DNA of 25,725 nucleotides from Candidatus Dormiibacterota bacterium (GCA_003151665.1 PLYD01000265.1:1-25725); one strand, 5' to 3'; positions 1-7,913 are shown, numbered from the stretch's first letter. The notes: generated by a model not told the origin, from the sequence alone. A program made the numbers and translations.

Positions 1-261
1 ATGAGGGGCGACGGCTGCGAGGTCAAGTTCCTATCGCAAACAGGCATCGAGCGCGCCGACGCGATCGTTGCGGTGACGGCCGACGATGAAGACAACCTGA
101 TCGCTCTGCAGATGGCGAAGCGGCATTTCAATGTGAAGAAGACGATTGCTCGCGTCAACAATCCATCCAACGTCGAAATCTTCAAGACGCTTGGAGTCGA
201 TGAGGCGGTGTCCGCAACAGAGGTACTGCTCGGAGCACTCGAACCGCCGATTACGACCTGA
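1..261 (+). CDS. TrkA/RCK NAD-binding domain protein, 3' end (5' truncated)
   Basis: This is the C-terminal part of an RCK (TrkA-N) Rossmann domain, the cytoplasmic nucleotide-sensing module that gates Trk/Ktr potassium transport. The visible 86 residues include the GDG turn, the IERADAIVAVTADDEDNL stretch, the IARVNNPSN segment and a final LGVDEAVSAT, all in the order typical of TrkA-N. The reading frame is open to the first base of the window, so the first ATG is probably internal and the real start lies upstream. No RCK_C domain follows: the protein stops about ten residues after the Rossmann domain, so it is the single-domain type or the last domain of a longer protein. A terminator follows directly. 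The family call is firm; the transport partner is not visible. Confidence 0.85.
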   Translation: MRGDGCEVKFLSQTGIERADAIVAVTADDEDNLIALQMAKRHFNVKKTIARVNNPSNVEIFKTLGVDEAVSATEVLLGALEPPITT

Positions 262-273
262 CCCGGGACAAAG

Positions 274-304
274 AAAAGGACCGCTCGAAATGAGCGGCCC
301 TTTA
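274..304 (+). terminator. Rho-independent terminator after the TrkA-like gene
   Basis: The stem CCGCTC/GAGCGG with a GAAAT loop is extended by GG/CC after one A-C mismatch, and flanked by AAAA on the left and TTT on the right. It starts 13 bases after the stop codon. The A/T symmetry means it could also end leftward transcription from the DUF5679 pair. Confidence 0.75.
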
Positions 305-315
305 TCGGTCGTTCC

Positions 316-459
316 TTAGGTCGACTTGCCGATCCTGTAGATCTTGGTGCCGCAGAACGGACAGGTCCCAACTGTTGCGGGCTTGCCGTTCTTCATCGTG
401 ATCGGCTTGGGGTCCTTCATCTCGACCTTCTTCTTGTCCTTCAAACAATAGCCTTCCAT
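316..459 (-). CDS. DUF5679-like zinc-ribbon mini-protein, copy 1
   Basis: A 47-residue protein beginning MEGYCLKDKKKVEMKDP and ending in a CPFCGTKIYRIGK knuckle. The first cysteine (residue 5) lies in a YCLKDK context where relatives usually have CxxC; the second knuckle is an intact CxxC (residues 33 and 36). The layout matches the DUF5679 family of small basic proteins of unknown function, probably metal- or nucleic-acid-binding. The start ATG sits one base after the stop of the near-identical upstream paralogue, and the GGCGGTGG-rich end of that gene can serve as ribosome-binding site, so the two are probably co-translated. Too short for many gene finders. Confidence 0.8.
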   Translation of the reverse strand: MEGYCLKDKKKVEMKDPKPITMKNGKPATVGTCPFCGTKIYRIGKST

Positions 460-618
460 TTACGCCACCGCCTTTCCAATTTTGTAGATCTTGGTCCCAC
501 AGTTGGGACAAGTCCCAATGGTCGCCGGCTTCCCGTTCTTCATCGTGATCGGTTGAGGGTCTTTCATCTCGACCTTCTTTTTGTCCTTCAAGCAGTATCC
601 TTCCAAACTGTTCACCAT
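460..618 (-). CDS. DUF5679-like zinc-ribbon mini-protein, copy 2
   Basis: A 52-residue paralogue of the next gene downstream; the core from EGYCLKDKKKVEMKDP to CGTKIY is almost the same, with CPNC in place of CPFC. From the ATG at 618 the protein has four extra N-terminal residues. A TTG at 606 would give exactly the same N-terminus as copy 1 and has an AAGGA at a normal ribosome-binding distance, so 606 is the likelier start. Head-to-tail placement with no gap indicates a recent tandem duplication. Function unknown; the CxxC knuckle suggests zinc binding. Confidence 0.78.
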   Translation of the reverse strand: MVNSLEGYCLKDKKKVEMKDPQPITMKNGKPATIGTCPNCGTKIYKIGKAVA

Positions 619-842
619 CCTTAGTTATTAGATCCGTTTCTGGGGCTGGACTAACCCATTCTAAGGGTGCCTCCAGACCGAGATCAACCCCAATTCAACC
701 TGAATTCAGCCGATCGTGCTTGGACGCCTCCAGAAACAGGCCAGGAATCGGCCTCGAAATCGCGCGATTATTCCGCGCTTTTATCGGCTTGCTTGGTCAC
801 GAAAACATCCCTAAAGGCTGTCGATTGGAAAGCCCGAAATGT

Positions 843-1739
843 TCACGATTCGCGGCGGATGCTTGCTTCAACCTCAGCCACGCGCTCTTCCAACTGTTCG
901 TGTGTTGCCTTCGCGATGCCTTTCACTCCAACGGATGAGATGGTGATCGACGCGCACGCAACGCCCCACACGAGCGCGTCCTGCAGACCACCCGGCTGGC
1001 CGCCGGTGGTGAGCCACCGCCCCAGCATGCCTCCAGCCAGTGCATCGCCCGCGCCTGTCGAATCCACCACCGGCCGTTTCGTCAGCGCCGGAATCCGGAC
1101 CACCCCGAACTCGGTGTAGGCGGCAAGTCCGAGCTCGCCCGATTTGACGACCAGGCCTTGAAGCCACCATTGGCGCCGGAACTCTTCCGGGTCCTTTCCC
1201 CCGAGCGCAGCGAACTCCTCGTCGTTGCAGAAGAACCAGGCTGCCCTGCGGAGGACATCCCTTGCCTCGGGTGGTCGGGCGAGGACGTAGGAAAGCATGG
1301 CGTCCGCCGCGAGCACCTTGGCGCTGCCGAGCAGGGCTGCCATGACCTGCCCCTGGCGATCCGGCCGCATCGAGCCCGCAAACGCCCAGCCATCGAATCC
1401 GGTAGGCAGAGTGGGTTCCCACTTGTCGTAGATGTCGTCGCTGCTGCCAAGGTCGACGTTGCGGCCGTGCTCCTGGTGCGCTCGCCATCGATAGGTCGGC
1501 GAATCGAGGATTTGAAGCAGCTCGGTGTCGATCGGCCTTCCGCTGAAAACGCGTGCAAGCCGTTTGGCTCCGTCGACACCGACTGGAGCGACCACCTTGA
1601 CTGGAACTATCAAGCTTGCCGCCAGCGCGAAGTAAACCGCCGAGCCTCCCAGCGTCTCCACCACCTTGCCAAAGGGCCCATCGCGCGTGTCGAGGGCCAC
1701 CGAGCCCGCCACCAGCAGCTGCGGTTGCTGCTCAGGCAC
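843..1739 (-). CDS. PfkB-family carbohydrate/nucleoside kinase
   Basis: A 298-residue member of the ribokinase/PfkB superfamily, which phosphorylates a sugar or nucleoside hydroxyl with ATP. The N-terminus has the beta-strand LLVAGSVALD and the glycine pair of LGGSAVYFA (substrate lid). The C-terminal signature DSTGAGDALAGGML lies at residues 226-239, with Asp232 as predicted catalytic base in the GAGD anion hole. Length is normal for the family. The substrate cannot be read from the sequence. The GTG start overlaps the stop of the upstream PHP gene by 8 bases, so the two are translationally coupled. Confidence 0.88.
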   Translation of the reverse strand: MPEQQPQLLVAGSVALDTRDGPFGKVVETLGGSAVYFALAASLIVPVKVVAPVGVDGAKRLARVFSGRPIDTELLQILDSPTYRWRAHQEHGRNVDLGSSDDIYDKWEPTLPTGFDGWAFAGSMRPDRQGQVMAALLGSAKVLAADAMLSYVLARPPEARDVLRRAAWFFCNDEEFAALGGKDPEEFRRQWWLQGLVVKSGELGLAAYTEFGVVRIPALTKRPVVDSTGAGDALAGGMLGRWLTTGGQPGGLQDALVWGVACASITISSVGVKGIAKATHEQLEERVAEVEASIRRES

Positions 1740-2361
1740 GCCGGCCGGTTCCGCTGCTCGCTGTCACGACATGGCGCGCATCGCGCAGCTTCTTCAGGAA
1801 GTTGGCTGGATCCGTGTACTGCTCGATCTCCATCCAGCTTCGACCGAGCTCTGGAATCCCATGCGCGTCGGAACCCGTCGCGGTGACCTTTCCGAGGTCG
1901 GCAGCCAGCCGGGCGGCAGCCACATTCGCTCCTGCTTCACACCACGGGTTATAGGTTTCGATGATGTCGATGCGACCGGCCAGCTGAACTACGCGTTCAG
2001 GGCGGAAGTTCGCACGGCGGCGATCCAAGGGATGTGGCAGGTAGGTGAGGCCTCCCATCTCGTGGATGAGGTCCATCACCTCCTCAGGCATCAGGTAAGG
2101 AGTGACGCGGCCCGTAATGAAAAGCCCGATCACCTCACCCTCGCGCGTCTTCACCTCCTCACCGACGATCGTCATTTGCGGGGCCATCCGCGCGAGCTCG
2201 AGCGCGCCTTCGACTGTGTTGTGGTCGGTGAGCGCGATGCGGTTCAACCCGCATTCTCGGCTCCGATCGATCAACTCCTGAAGAGAGCTCTGGCCGTCAT
2301 GCGAATAGTTCGAATGGAGGTGAAGGTCGACCCGGAGCAATCCGTTAGGCCCTTTCTGCAC
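1732..2361 (-). CDS. PHP-domain metal-dependent phosphoesterase
   Basis: A 209-residue PHP-domain protein. The four metal-binding motifs are visible: DLHLHSNYSHDG (residues 12-23), ALTDHNT, a central YLPHPLDR histidine, and GSDAHG near residue 170. These bind a trinuclear metal site in PHP phosphatases, which hydrolyse phosphomonoesters or nucleotides. Stand-alone PHP proteins of this size include histidinol-phosphatase-like and nucleotide phosphatases; which one applies here is unknown. The start given is GTG; a TTG at 2340, just before the conserved LRVDLHLHS, is an alternative. It overlaps the PfkB kinase gene by 8 bases, suggesting a shared kinase/phosphatase role in sugar-phosphate or nucleoside metabolism. 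Confidence 0.88.
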   Translation of the reverse strand: MQKGPNGLLRVDLHLHSNYSHDGQSSLQELIDRSRECGLNRIALTDHNTVEGALELARMAPQMTIVGEEVKTREGEVIGLFITGRVTPYLMPEEVMDLIHEMGGLTYLPHPLDRRRANFRPERVVQLAGRIDIIETYNPWCEAGANVAAARLAADLGKVTATGSDAHGIPELGRSWMEIEQYTDPANFLKKLRDARHVVTASSGTGRRA

Positions 2362-2384
2362 GCTGTTCCGCGCACCAGGTCCCG

Positions 2385-2762
2385 TTACAGCGTTGCGGTC
2401 GCTTCTCTGAGCATCCGCTCCCTGGCTCTGGCGAAAAGCGGGATCACCTCACCGGGGCCGCGGCTTCGGCACGCTTGCTCCATCAGCGCGGACTGCGCGT
2501 CGTAGATGATCTCCATCACCTGCTCGGGGCGCCGTTCGCGACCGAGACGGCCAGGCAGCTCGGGATGCGCCTGTCGAAGCACGACGGTGAGCCGCGCCAC
2601 CAGCCAGCCCGGCACGATGCGAATCTCCTGGACCAGGCATTCCTCGACCCAGAAGAGAAGTTCGTCCGATTCCTGCAGCATGCGACGCGGCGTCATCGCG
2701 CGACGTCTCCTGCGATGCCAATGCAGGTCTCGTTCCTGCTCTTCCACAGTCTGCTGCAGCAT
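2385..2762 (-). CDS. Conserved-looking hypothetical protein, 125 aa
   Basis: I do not recognise this protein. It is highly charged, with an arginine-rich N-terminal stretch (HWHRRRRRAMTPRR, residues 14-27) followed by predicted helices and no cysteine motif, signal peptide or membrane segment. Codon use and position argue that it is real: it lies 23 bases upstream of the PHP gene and 54 bases downstream of another leftward gene. A TATAGT box lies 12 bases before the ATG, so it could be the first gene of a PHP-PfkB transcript. A nucleic-acid-binding role is possible from charge alone but is not demonstrated. Confidence 0.6.
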   Translation of the reverse strand: MLQQTVEEQERDLHWHRRRRRAMTPRRMLQESDELLFWVEECLVQEIRIVPGWLVARLTVVLRQAHPELPGRLGRERRPEQVMEIIYDAQSALMEQACRSRGPGEVIPLFARARERMLREATATL

Positions 2763-2774
2763 GGCTTGCGACCC

Positions 2775-2780
2775 ACTATA
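2775..2780 (-). promoter_or_regulatory. Possible -10 box (TATAGT) for the hypothetical-PHP-PfkB run
   Basis: On the minus strand TATAGT lies 12 bases before the ATG at 2762, which would give a 5' UTR of about 6 nt. No convincing -35 element is seen. Confidence 0.35.
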
Positions 2781-2816
2781 TCGCGGGTTACGAGGCCCTT
2801 GCTGCGCAATGTGCGT

Positions 2817-3344
2817 TCAGGATGTGACCAGCTGTTTGCTCACCGGATAGACAAGCGTTCGCCAGCTTCCGGCGGCAGGAATCAAGTGCACCTGGCGGTC
2901 GAACGTCCACTCTCTCCATTGCTGGCGGACGCGATAACGCATGACCATGCGCGCCACATTGCTGTAAGTACGCCGGTGCAGCTGGTCGGTCCAGCCGTCA
3001 ACCACTGCAACGCTGACGACCTGCATGTCTAAAAGCTCCGTCTCAGCATCCAAGCGGGGCATATCCCGGATGAATGCATCGCGCCCGCCCCATGCCCGCT
3101 GGGCATCCTCGGCGAGCATCTCCCACATTTCCTCGAAGCGACCCTGGGCATGGAGCTTCATGAACTGCCTCTCGAACGTGGCGGGTGCGATCGAAATCAC
3201 AGGCGGTCGCTGTAGCTCCACGGCGTCGCCCCGAGAGCGCATGAAATCGTCCTCGGGCTCGGTCGCGAACTGCTCCGAGAACCACGCAAACACCGCGGCA
3301 ACGACCGGCTGGCGGCGCAGCCGATGCAGGAAACCCTTGACCAT
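2817..3344 (-). CDS. Hypothetical protein, possibly NTF2-like, 175 aa
   Basis: Not confidently recognised. The region FMKLHAQGRFEEMWEMLAEDAQRAWGGRDAFIRDMPRL (residues about 61-98), followed by alternating beta-rich segments (MQVVSVAVVDGW, SNVARMVMRYRV, WTFDRQVHLIPAAGSWRTL), has the helix-then-curved-sheet pattern of NTF2-like domains. This is a fold-level guess. I chose the ATG at 3344. An upstream GTG at 3410 would add 22 residues that look like translated promoter DNA, including a DnaA-box-like site. It is the first gene of the leftward run ending in the PfkB kinase. Confidence 0.6.
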   Translation of the reverse strand: MVKGFLHRLRRQPVVAAVFAWFSEQFATEPEDDFMRSRGDAVELQRPPVISIAPATFERQFMKLHAQGRFEEMWEMLAEDAQRAWGGRDAFIRDMPRLDAETELLDMQVVSVAVVDGWTDQLHRRTYSNVARMVMRYRVRQQWREWTFDRQVHLIPAAGSWRTLVYPVSKQLVTS

Positions 3345-3386
3345 TGACGCTAGATGTAGTGTGATGTCCCCAGACTGTATACAGAA

Positions 3387-3395
3387 TGTGGATAA
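3387..3395 (-). promoter_or_regulatory. Perfect DnaA-box-like 9-mer (TTATCCACA)
   Basis: TTATCCACA reads on the minus strand, 43 bases upstream of the chosen start at 3344, next to a TGTATACAG inverted element. It matches the classical DnaA box exactly. It is a single copy with no dnaA/dnaN context, so it may be a DnaA-titration or regulation site, or chance. Confidence 0.3.
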
Positions 3396-3518
3396 CTCGC
3401 AACCCCTCACTGCCAGTGCCGCCTTCTAACGCCAACCTGAGGCGACGCCTTCGAACGGTGAGAGGTTGATCCGGATCGGCGTCTCCGCCTGGCGGGTCGG
3501 CCCTCGACCCCAGCGACC

Positions 3519-3917
3519 TCAGCCGGCCGCCAACCGCCGCACCACAGCCGCCACGTCCGCCAGCGGCAACCCCACCGGGCAAGCGGCGGACGCCGCCTCG
3601 AGGTCGGCCTCGTCGCCGCCCTCCAGGTCGGAAGACGCGTCGGCCAGCCTCGCGTAGAGCCTCATATAAGACGAGGCCAGGTCGGGCAATCGCGTTTTGC
3701 CCAAGCGTCCCGCAGCGAGCGCGCACAGCCCGCAATTGATGCAGCCGATCAGTCGCGGGTGAACCTCGCGCTCCGCGGGAGTCAAAGGACGTATGCCATT
3801 GGGCTTGTACATCTCGATCAGTGCCGGCAGCTGCGATTTGGGTCGTGTCAATCGGCGGCGCGTGACATGCAGCCCGTACGCCCATGCGAGCTTCGCCAGC
3901 GAGTCGGCACGGCCCAT
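3519..3917 (-). CDS. Small 4Fe-4S electron-transfer protein, partner of G3P dehydrogenase
   Basis: A 132-residue soluble protein with one CxxCxxC motif (GCINCGLCAL) and a downstream ACPVG. Together these are the four cysteines of a single 4Fe-4S site of the type seen in succinate dehydrogenase and GlpC iron-sulfur subunits. The ATG overlaps the stop codon of the dehydrogenase gene by one base (TAATG), so translation is coupled. A longer start inside the dehydrogenase gene is open but unlikely. The pairing suggests that it accepts electrons from the flavoprotein. Unlike GlpC it is short and lacks CCG (cysteine-rich) domains, so it may be a reduced replacement. Function is inferred from motif and position. 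Confidence 0.72.
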   Translation of the reverse strand: MGRADSLAKLAWAYGLHVTRRRLTRPKSQLPALIEMYKPNGIRPLTPAEREVHPRLIGCINCGLCALAAGRLGKTRLPDLASSYMRLYARLADASSDLEGGDEADLEAASAACPVGLPLADVAAVVRRLAAG

Positions 3918-5521
3918 TAGTGCAATCCCCTTAACGCACCCTGGGCCAGCTCTTCTTGCGCCCAGCCCGAGTGGCCCAGCACCGGAGCGCGGCCCAGCCA
4001 CGAGCCCTGCACGAACTCACGCACCGCGTCGAACCGTTGTGACGCGCTCCAGCCCAGCTGCCGGCCGATGATTTCAGCGGACCGCATCACGCACGCCGCA
4101 CCGGCGCACGGGCCGGCTGCAATGCCAACACGACGGAAGGCATCGGCCAGAGTGCGCACCTGCTCATGGCGCGCGGCGTAGGCAAGCTCTGACTCGGTGA
4201 GTGGCTCGCACCGGCACACGATGCGGCCGGCATCCGACTTGTCGAGCACATCGGCTGCACGAGAGCCGTGGCGGCTCTGCAACTTGATCGCCGCCAGGGC
4301 AGGGATGCCGAATCGTTGCCCGAGCTCCGCGGCCGGCTCGAGCTCCGACTCGCTGCCGGGCAGCGGGCGCACGGCAGTGGTGCAAGGCGCCTGGTGCCCG
4401 AGCTTGCGACAAACCGCGTCGCTGGTCTCCTCGGCCATCAACCGGTACATCGACAGCTTGCCGCCGGCGATGGTGATGAACCCTTCCGCACCGTCTGCGG
4501 AGTGGTCGATCACCTGATAGCGCCGGGACAGCTCGTCTTCGTATCGCCTCCACTTGAACAGCGTCGGCCGCACGCCCGTCGTGGTTCGGACGGGCCTGTA
4601 GTTCCTGATGGCAGGAAAGATGCGCTCGAATGCCTGGAGGAGGTAGTCGACCTCGTCACCGTGAACGTCGACCGAGTCGAGGTCTCCGTAAAAGTCGTCG
4701 TCGGTGGTGCCCAGAAGCGTGAAGCCGCCGTGCGACACCATCAACACGTCGCGACCATCGACGGTCTCGGCGCTGAGCCCGAAATTCGAGATGCGGTGCG
4801 GGTAGACGAGGTGAATCCCCTTCGCGGGTCTCAGCTGCACATTGGCGCCGGCCATACGGCTGACCTCGGGAACCCAGGGCCCGGCGGCGTTGACGACCAC
4901 CTTGGCCCTGGCCTCCGACAGGCTTCCGTCGGCTGCCCGGTAGCGGACTCCGATCACGTTGGCCCCGTCGCGAAGCAGCTCGATCACTCGGGTGTGATTC
5001 ATTGCGCGAGCGCCGTTGGCCATGGCGTCCTGCACGTTGGCGAACACGAGACGGTGTGGGTCGACGCCCCACTCTTCCAGGGTCACTGCTCCAACGAGGT
5101 CGCTCGTGAGTCCCGGCTCGGCCTGGCGCGCCTCGTCGGCGGTGAGGCGAACGTGAGGGTTCGACTTCTTCAGCGGCTGAAAGCGGTCGTACACCTCCAT
5201 CGCAGTCTCCATGCGCTCGATGTTGTTCCTGTCATGAGGGAGGATCGGAAGGAGGAAGGCGACACGGTAGACCATGTGGCGCGCGATCGTCACGATGAAG
5301 CCGGCGTCTTCGCTAGAGCGGCGCGTCGTGTCCCAGTCGAACTCGAGATAGCGAGGACCGCCGTGGATCATCCACGTCGACGAGCCGCTGGTGCCTGCGC
5401 CCCAGTCGCCTTTCTCCAGGAGAAGGACCGACAGACCGCGCAGTGAAAGATCGCGTGCAATACCGGCGCCGGTCACACCTCCGCCGATGACGCACACGTC
5501 GTGAGCGCTGGGCGCGCTCAT
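3917..5521 (-). CDS. FAD-dependent glycerol-3-phosphate dehydrogenase with BFD-like 2Fe-2S domain
   Basis: A 534-residue GlpA/GlpD-type flavoprotein that oxidises sn-glycerol-3-phosphate to dihydroxyacetone phosphate. The N-terminal dinucleotide motif GGGVTGAGIARDLSLRG spans residues 13-29, followed by the family block GTSGSSTWMIHGGPRYLE. FITIAGGKLSMYRLMAE is the conserved C-terminal FAD contact. The tail carries a BFD-like [2Fe-2S] domain with Cys436-x-Cys438 and Cys472-x4-Cys477. That makes it closer to anaerobic GlpA than to plain GlpD. No GlpB or canonical GlpC follows; instead a small 4Fe-4S protein is translationally coupled. The gene starts 30 bases after the EF-G2-like gene. Confidence 0.92.
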   Translation of the reverse strand: MSAPSAHDVCVIGGGVTGAGIARDLSLRGLSVLLLEKGDWGAGTSGSSTWMIHGGPRYLEFDWDTTRRSSEDAGFIVTIARHMVYRVAFLLPILPHDRNNIERMETAMEVYDRFQPLKKSNPHVRLTADEARQAEPGLTSDLVGAVTLEEWGVDPHRLVFANVQDAMANGARAMNHTRVIELLRDGANVIGVRYRAADGSLSEARAKVVVNAAGPWVPEVSRMAGANVQLRPAKGIHLVYPHRISNFGLSAETVDGRDVLMVSHGGFTLLGTTDDDFYGDLDSVDVHGDEVDYLLQAFERIFPAIRNYRPVRTTTGVRPTLFKWRRYEDELSRRYQVIDHSADGAEGFITIAGGKLSMYRLMAEETSDAVCRKLGHQAPCTTAVRPLPGSESELEPAAELGQRFGIPALAAIKLQSRHGSRAADVLDKSDAGRIVCRCEPLTESELAYAARHEQVRTLADAFRRVGIAAGPCAGAACVMRSAEIIGRQLGWSASQRFDAVREFVQGSWLGRAPVLGHSGWAQEELAQGALRGLH

Positions 5522-5551
5522 CAGTCGATCAAGCGCAGGCCGGCCAACACC

Positions 5552-7576
5552 TCAGCTGGCTGCTTCGTGTTGCTTTTGAAACTCTTCGATGATGACTTTG
5601 GCAAGGTGTGCAGGCATCTCATCGTAGTGTGAGAACTTCTTCTGAAAGCTGCCGCGACCCTGCGTGATCGAGCGGAGGTCGAGCGCGAAGCGCAGCATCT
5701 CGTGCTCAGGCACCGTGGCCCGCACCCTCTCATACCCGTCGTCGGGTTCCGTGCCCAGGATCTTGCCGCGCCGGCCGTTGATGTCCGACATGATCGCGCC
5801 GAGATTCTTCTCTGGCACGCGGATGTCCGCTTCGACGATCGGCTCGAGGAGAACCGGCCCGGCATCCAGGGAGGCCCTGCGAATGGCCATCGAGCCCGCG
5901 ATCTGGAAGGCCATGTCGTTGGAGTCGACCTGGTGGAACTTGCCATCGACGAGCGTCACCCTTACATCCACCATCGGATACCCGGCAACGACCCCTTTGC
6001 TCATGTTGTCGACGATCCCTTTTTGCACCGAGAGCCGGAAGTTCTGCGGGATCGAGCCGCCGAAGATCTTGTCCTCCCACACGAAGCCCTCGCCCCGCTT
6101 GGTCGGCGCCACCTCGATGACGCAGATCCCGTACTGGCCGTGGCCTCCCGACTGCTTGACGTGACGACCCTCCGCGCGGCTGTGACCGGAGACCGTCTCG
6201 CGGTACGCGACGCGCGGGGTCTGCGTCGTCGCCTCCACTCCGTACTTCCTCTTCAGCTTTTCGAGCGTGACATCGAGGTGGACGTCGCCCAGGCCGGCGA
6301 TCACGAGCTGGTGGGTCTCCTCGAGGCGCTCGACGTGCAGCGTCGGGTCCTCTTCGCTCAATCGTGCCAGCCCGCTCGAGATCTTCTCCTCGTCGCCGCG
6401 AGCCTTCGGCGTGATCGCCACACTGTAGGCCGGGCCCGGGAGGGCCAGCGCGGGTAGGGTGCCACCATCCTTGACTCCCAGGGTGTCGCCGGTGAGCGTG
6501 TGGGCGAGCTTGGTCACCCCTCCAATGTCGCCCGCGTGGACCTCGGCCGTCGCCACGTGCTCCTTGCCTCTCGGAAAGAAGATCTGGGCCAGCCGCTCCT
6601 CTCCGCCCTGGCTCAGGTTGGCCAGGTGCATGTCGGCCTTCACGCTTCCCGCCGCAACCTTGAAATAGCTGACGCGTCCGAACTGGTCGCCGCCAGTGCT
6701 GAACACAAACGCCTTCACCGGCTTGTCTGGTTCGCCTTCCGCGGGCGGCAGAAGCTCGCAGATGCTGGACATCAGAGTGCGAACGCCAAGCAGCTTCGTG
6801 GCTGAGCAGCAGACGACAGGCGCCACCTTCCCGGCAAGAATTCCCTCGCGTAGTCCGCGCTGGATCTCCGCCTCACTGAGGGTTCCCGCATCGAGGTACT
6901 TCTCGAGAAGTGCATCGTCGCTCTCAGCCGCCGCCTCGATCAGCTGGCCGCGATTCTCCTCGACCAGCTTCTTCATGTCGTCAGGTATCGGCGCCTCACC
7001 ACCCTTGCCGTCCGGCGTGGTCACGAAAGCTTTGAGGTGGAGAAGGTCGACGATTCCTCGGAAGTCGTGCTCAGAGCCGATTGGAAGGTGAAGCGGAAAA
7101 GGCCGGGGGACCAGGTGTTCGCGCATGGCGGCGACGACGCCGTAGAAGTCCGAATTCTCCTTGTCCAGCTTGTTGACGACTACGATCCGAGGCTTGCTGG
7201 TGCGATTGCAGTACTCCCACGCGACCTCGGTGCCGACCGGCAGCTGACCGCCCGGTCCCACCACCACCAATGCTCCCTCCGCGACCCGCAAGGCGCTGAG
7301 GACCTGGCCGGCAAAGTCGAAGAAGCCGGGGGCGTCGAGAATGTTGATCTTGTAGCCGTTGTGCTCAACGAAGGCCACGCCTAGGTTGATCGAGATCTTC
7401 CGCTTGTGTTCCTCAGGCTCGAAATCAGTGGTTGCGGTGGCCAGGTCGGTCGAGCCCATCCGGGGGATCGCGCCCGAAGCGAAGAGCATGGCCTCGGCGA
7501 TCGAGGTCTTGCCGTCATGCGAGTGGCCGAGCAGGACGACGTTCCTGATCTTGTCGGGCGCGAACTCAGCAGCCAT
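5552..7576 (-). CDS. Elongation factor G-like GTPase (EF-G2 type)
   Basis: A 674-residue translational GTPase with EF-G architecture: G domain (about 1-270), domain II beta-barrel (about 285-380), and domains III-V to the end, including the domain IV RVAYRETVSGHS region and the domain V LEPIVEADIRVPEKNLGAIMSDINGRRG stretch. P-loop GHSHDGKTS is at 17-25 and NKLD at 135-138. Switch II reads DAPGF (81-85), so Phe replaces the catalytic His of true EF-G (DTPGH). This is seen in the EF-G2 paralogue group rather than translocase FusA. The ATG at 7576 has a GGGGGAG ribosome-binding site; a longer start 39 bases upstream is open but lacks one. It heads the leftward run with the glycerol-3-phosphate dehydrogenase. 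The cellular role of this group is poorly defined. Confidence 0.9.
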   Translation of the reverse strand: MAAEFAPDKIRNVVLLGHSHDGKTSIAEAMLFASGAIPRMGSTDLATATTDFEPEEHKRKISINLGVAFVEHNGYKINILDAPGFFDFAGQVLSALRVAEGALVVVGPGGQLPVGTEVAWEYCNRTSKPRIVVVNKLDKENSDFYGVVAAMREHLVPRPFPLHLPIGSEHDFRGIVDLLHLKAFVTTPDGKGGEAPIPDDMKKLVEENRGQLIEAAAESDDALLEKYLDAGTLSEAEIQRGLREGILAGKVAPVVCCSATKLLGVRTLMSSICELLPPAEGEPDKPVKAFVFSTGGDQFGRVSYFKVAAGSVKADMHLANLSQGGEERLAQIFFPRGKEHVATAEVHAGDIGGVTKLAHTLTGDTLGVKDGGTLPALALPGPAYSVAITPKARGDEEKISSGLARLSEEDPTLHVERLEETHQLVIAGLGDVHLDVTLEKLKRKYGVEATTQTPRVAYRETVSGHSRAEGRHVKQSGGHGQYGICVIEVAPTKRGEGFVWEDKIFGGSIPQNFRLSVQKGIVDNMSKGVVAGYPMVDVRVTLVDGKFHQVDSNDMAFQIAGSMAIRRASLDAGPVLLEPIVEADIRVPEKNLGAIMSDINGRRGKILGTEPDDGYERVRATVPEHEMLRFALDLRSITQGRGSFQKKFSHYDEMPAHLAKVIIEEFQKQHEAAS

Positions 7577-7673
7577 CCACTCCCCCAGCACCTTCAGCGG
7601 CAACCGGCAGCACAAGTAAGTTTAAGGTCGGGAAGCTGGCCGAGGGTCGGGATTACGGGATGGTTGGCTTGGG

Positions 7674-7679
7674 TATGAT
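7674..7679 (+). promoter_or_regulatory. -10 box TATGAT, near-leaderless promoter
   Basis: TATGAT ends 9 bases before the ATG at 7689, with TTGG-rich sequence upstream but no clear -35. The predicted transcript starts within a few bases of the start codon. The GGGTATGAT context recurs before the XRE regulator at 9956. Confidence 0.55.
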
Positions 7680-7688
7680 CTGATACCT

Positions 7689-7913
7689 ATGAAGAAGAAG
7701 ACGGCATCCATCGAAGAGGTCCTGGCCGCTGTCGAAGCTGCCCGGGACAAGGTGATGGCCGACGAGGTCAAGTCGCTGACCAAGCTTGGCATCCCCAAAG
7801 CGATGGCCTACCAGATGATCGCGAGCAGGTTCCACCAGAAGGTGGGAAACCAGGAGGAGGCTGAGCCCGATCCGTTCGAGGGCAACGCGACCTCTTGGGA
7901 AGAGATCGGCTAA
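7689..7913 (+). CDS. Small hypothetical protein, 74 aa
   Basis: I do not recognise it. It begins with a lysine-rich start (MKKKTASIEEVL). A predicted long helix with regularly spaced charged residues covers residues about 8-30, followed by GIPKAMAYQMIASRFHQKVG and an acidic tail ending in SWEEIG. No signal peptide, cysteines or membrane segment. It is preceded by a good -10 box and followed after 18 bases by a regulator gene, so it is probably the leader gene of the regulator-peptidase transcript. Confidence 0.6.
   Translation: MKKKTASIEEVLAAVEAARDKVMADEVKSLTKLGIPKAMAYQMIASRFHQKVGNQEEAEPDPFEGNATSWEEIG

Noticed and set aside
4268..5446. 392-residue plus-strand open frame
   Set aside because: It is antisense to the glycerol-3-phosphate dehydrogenase. 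The frame is open because of GC-rich codon bias; its protein shows no domain logic.
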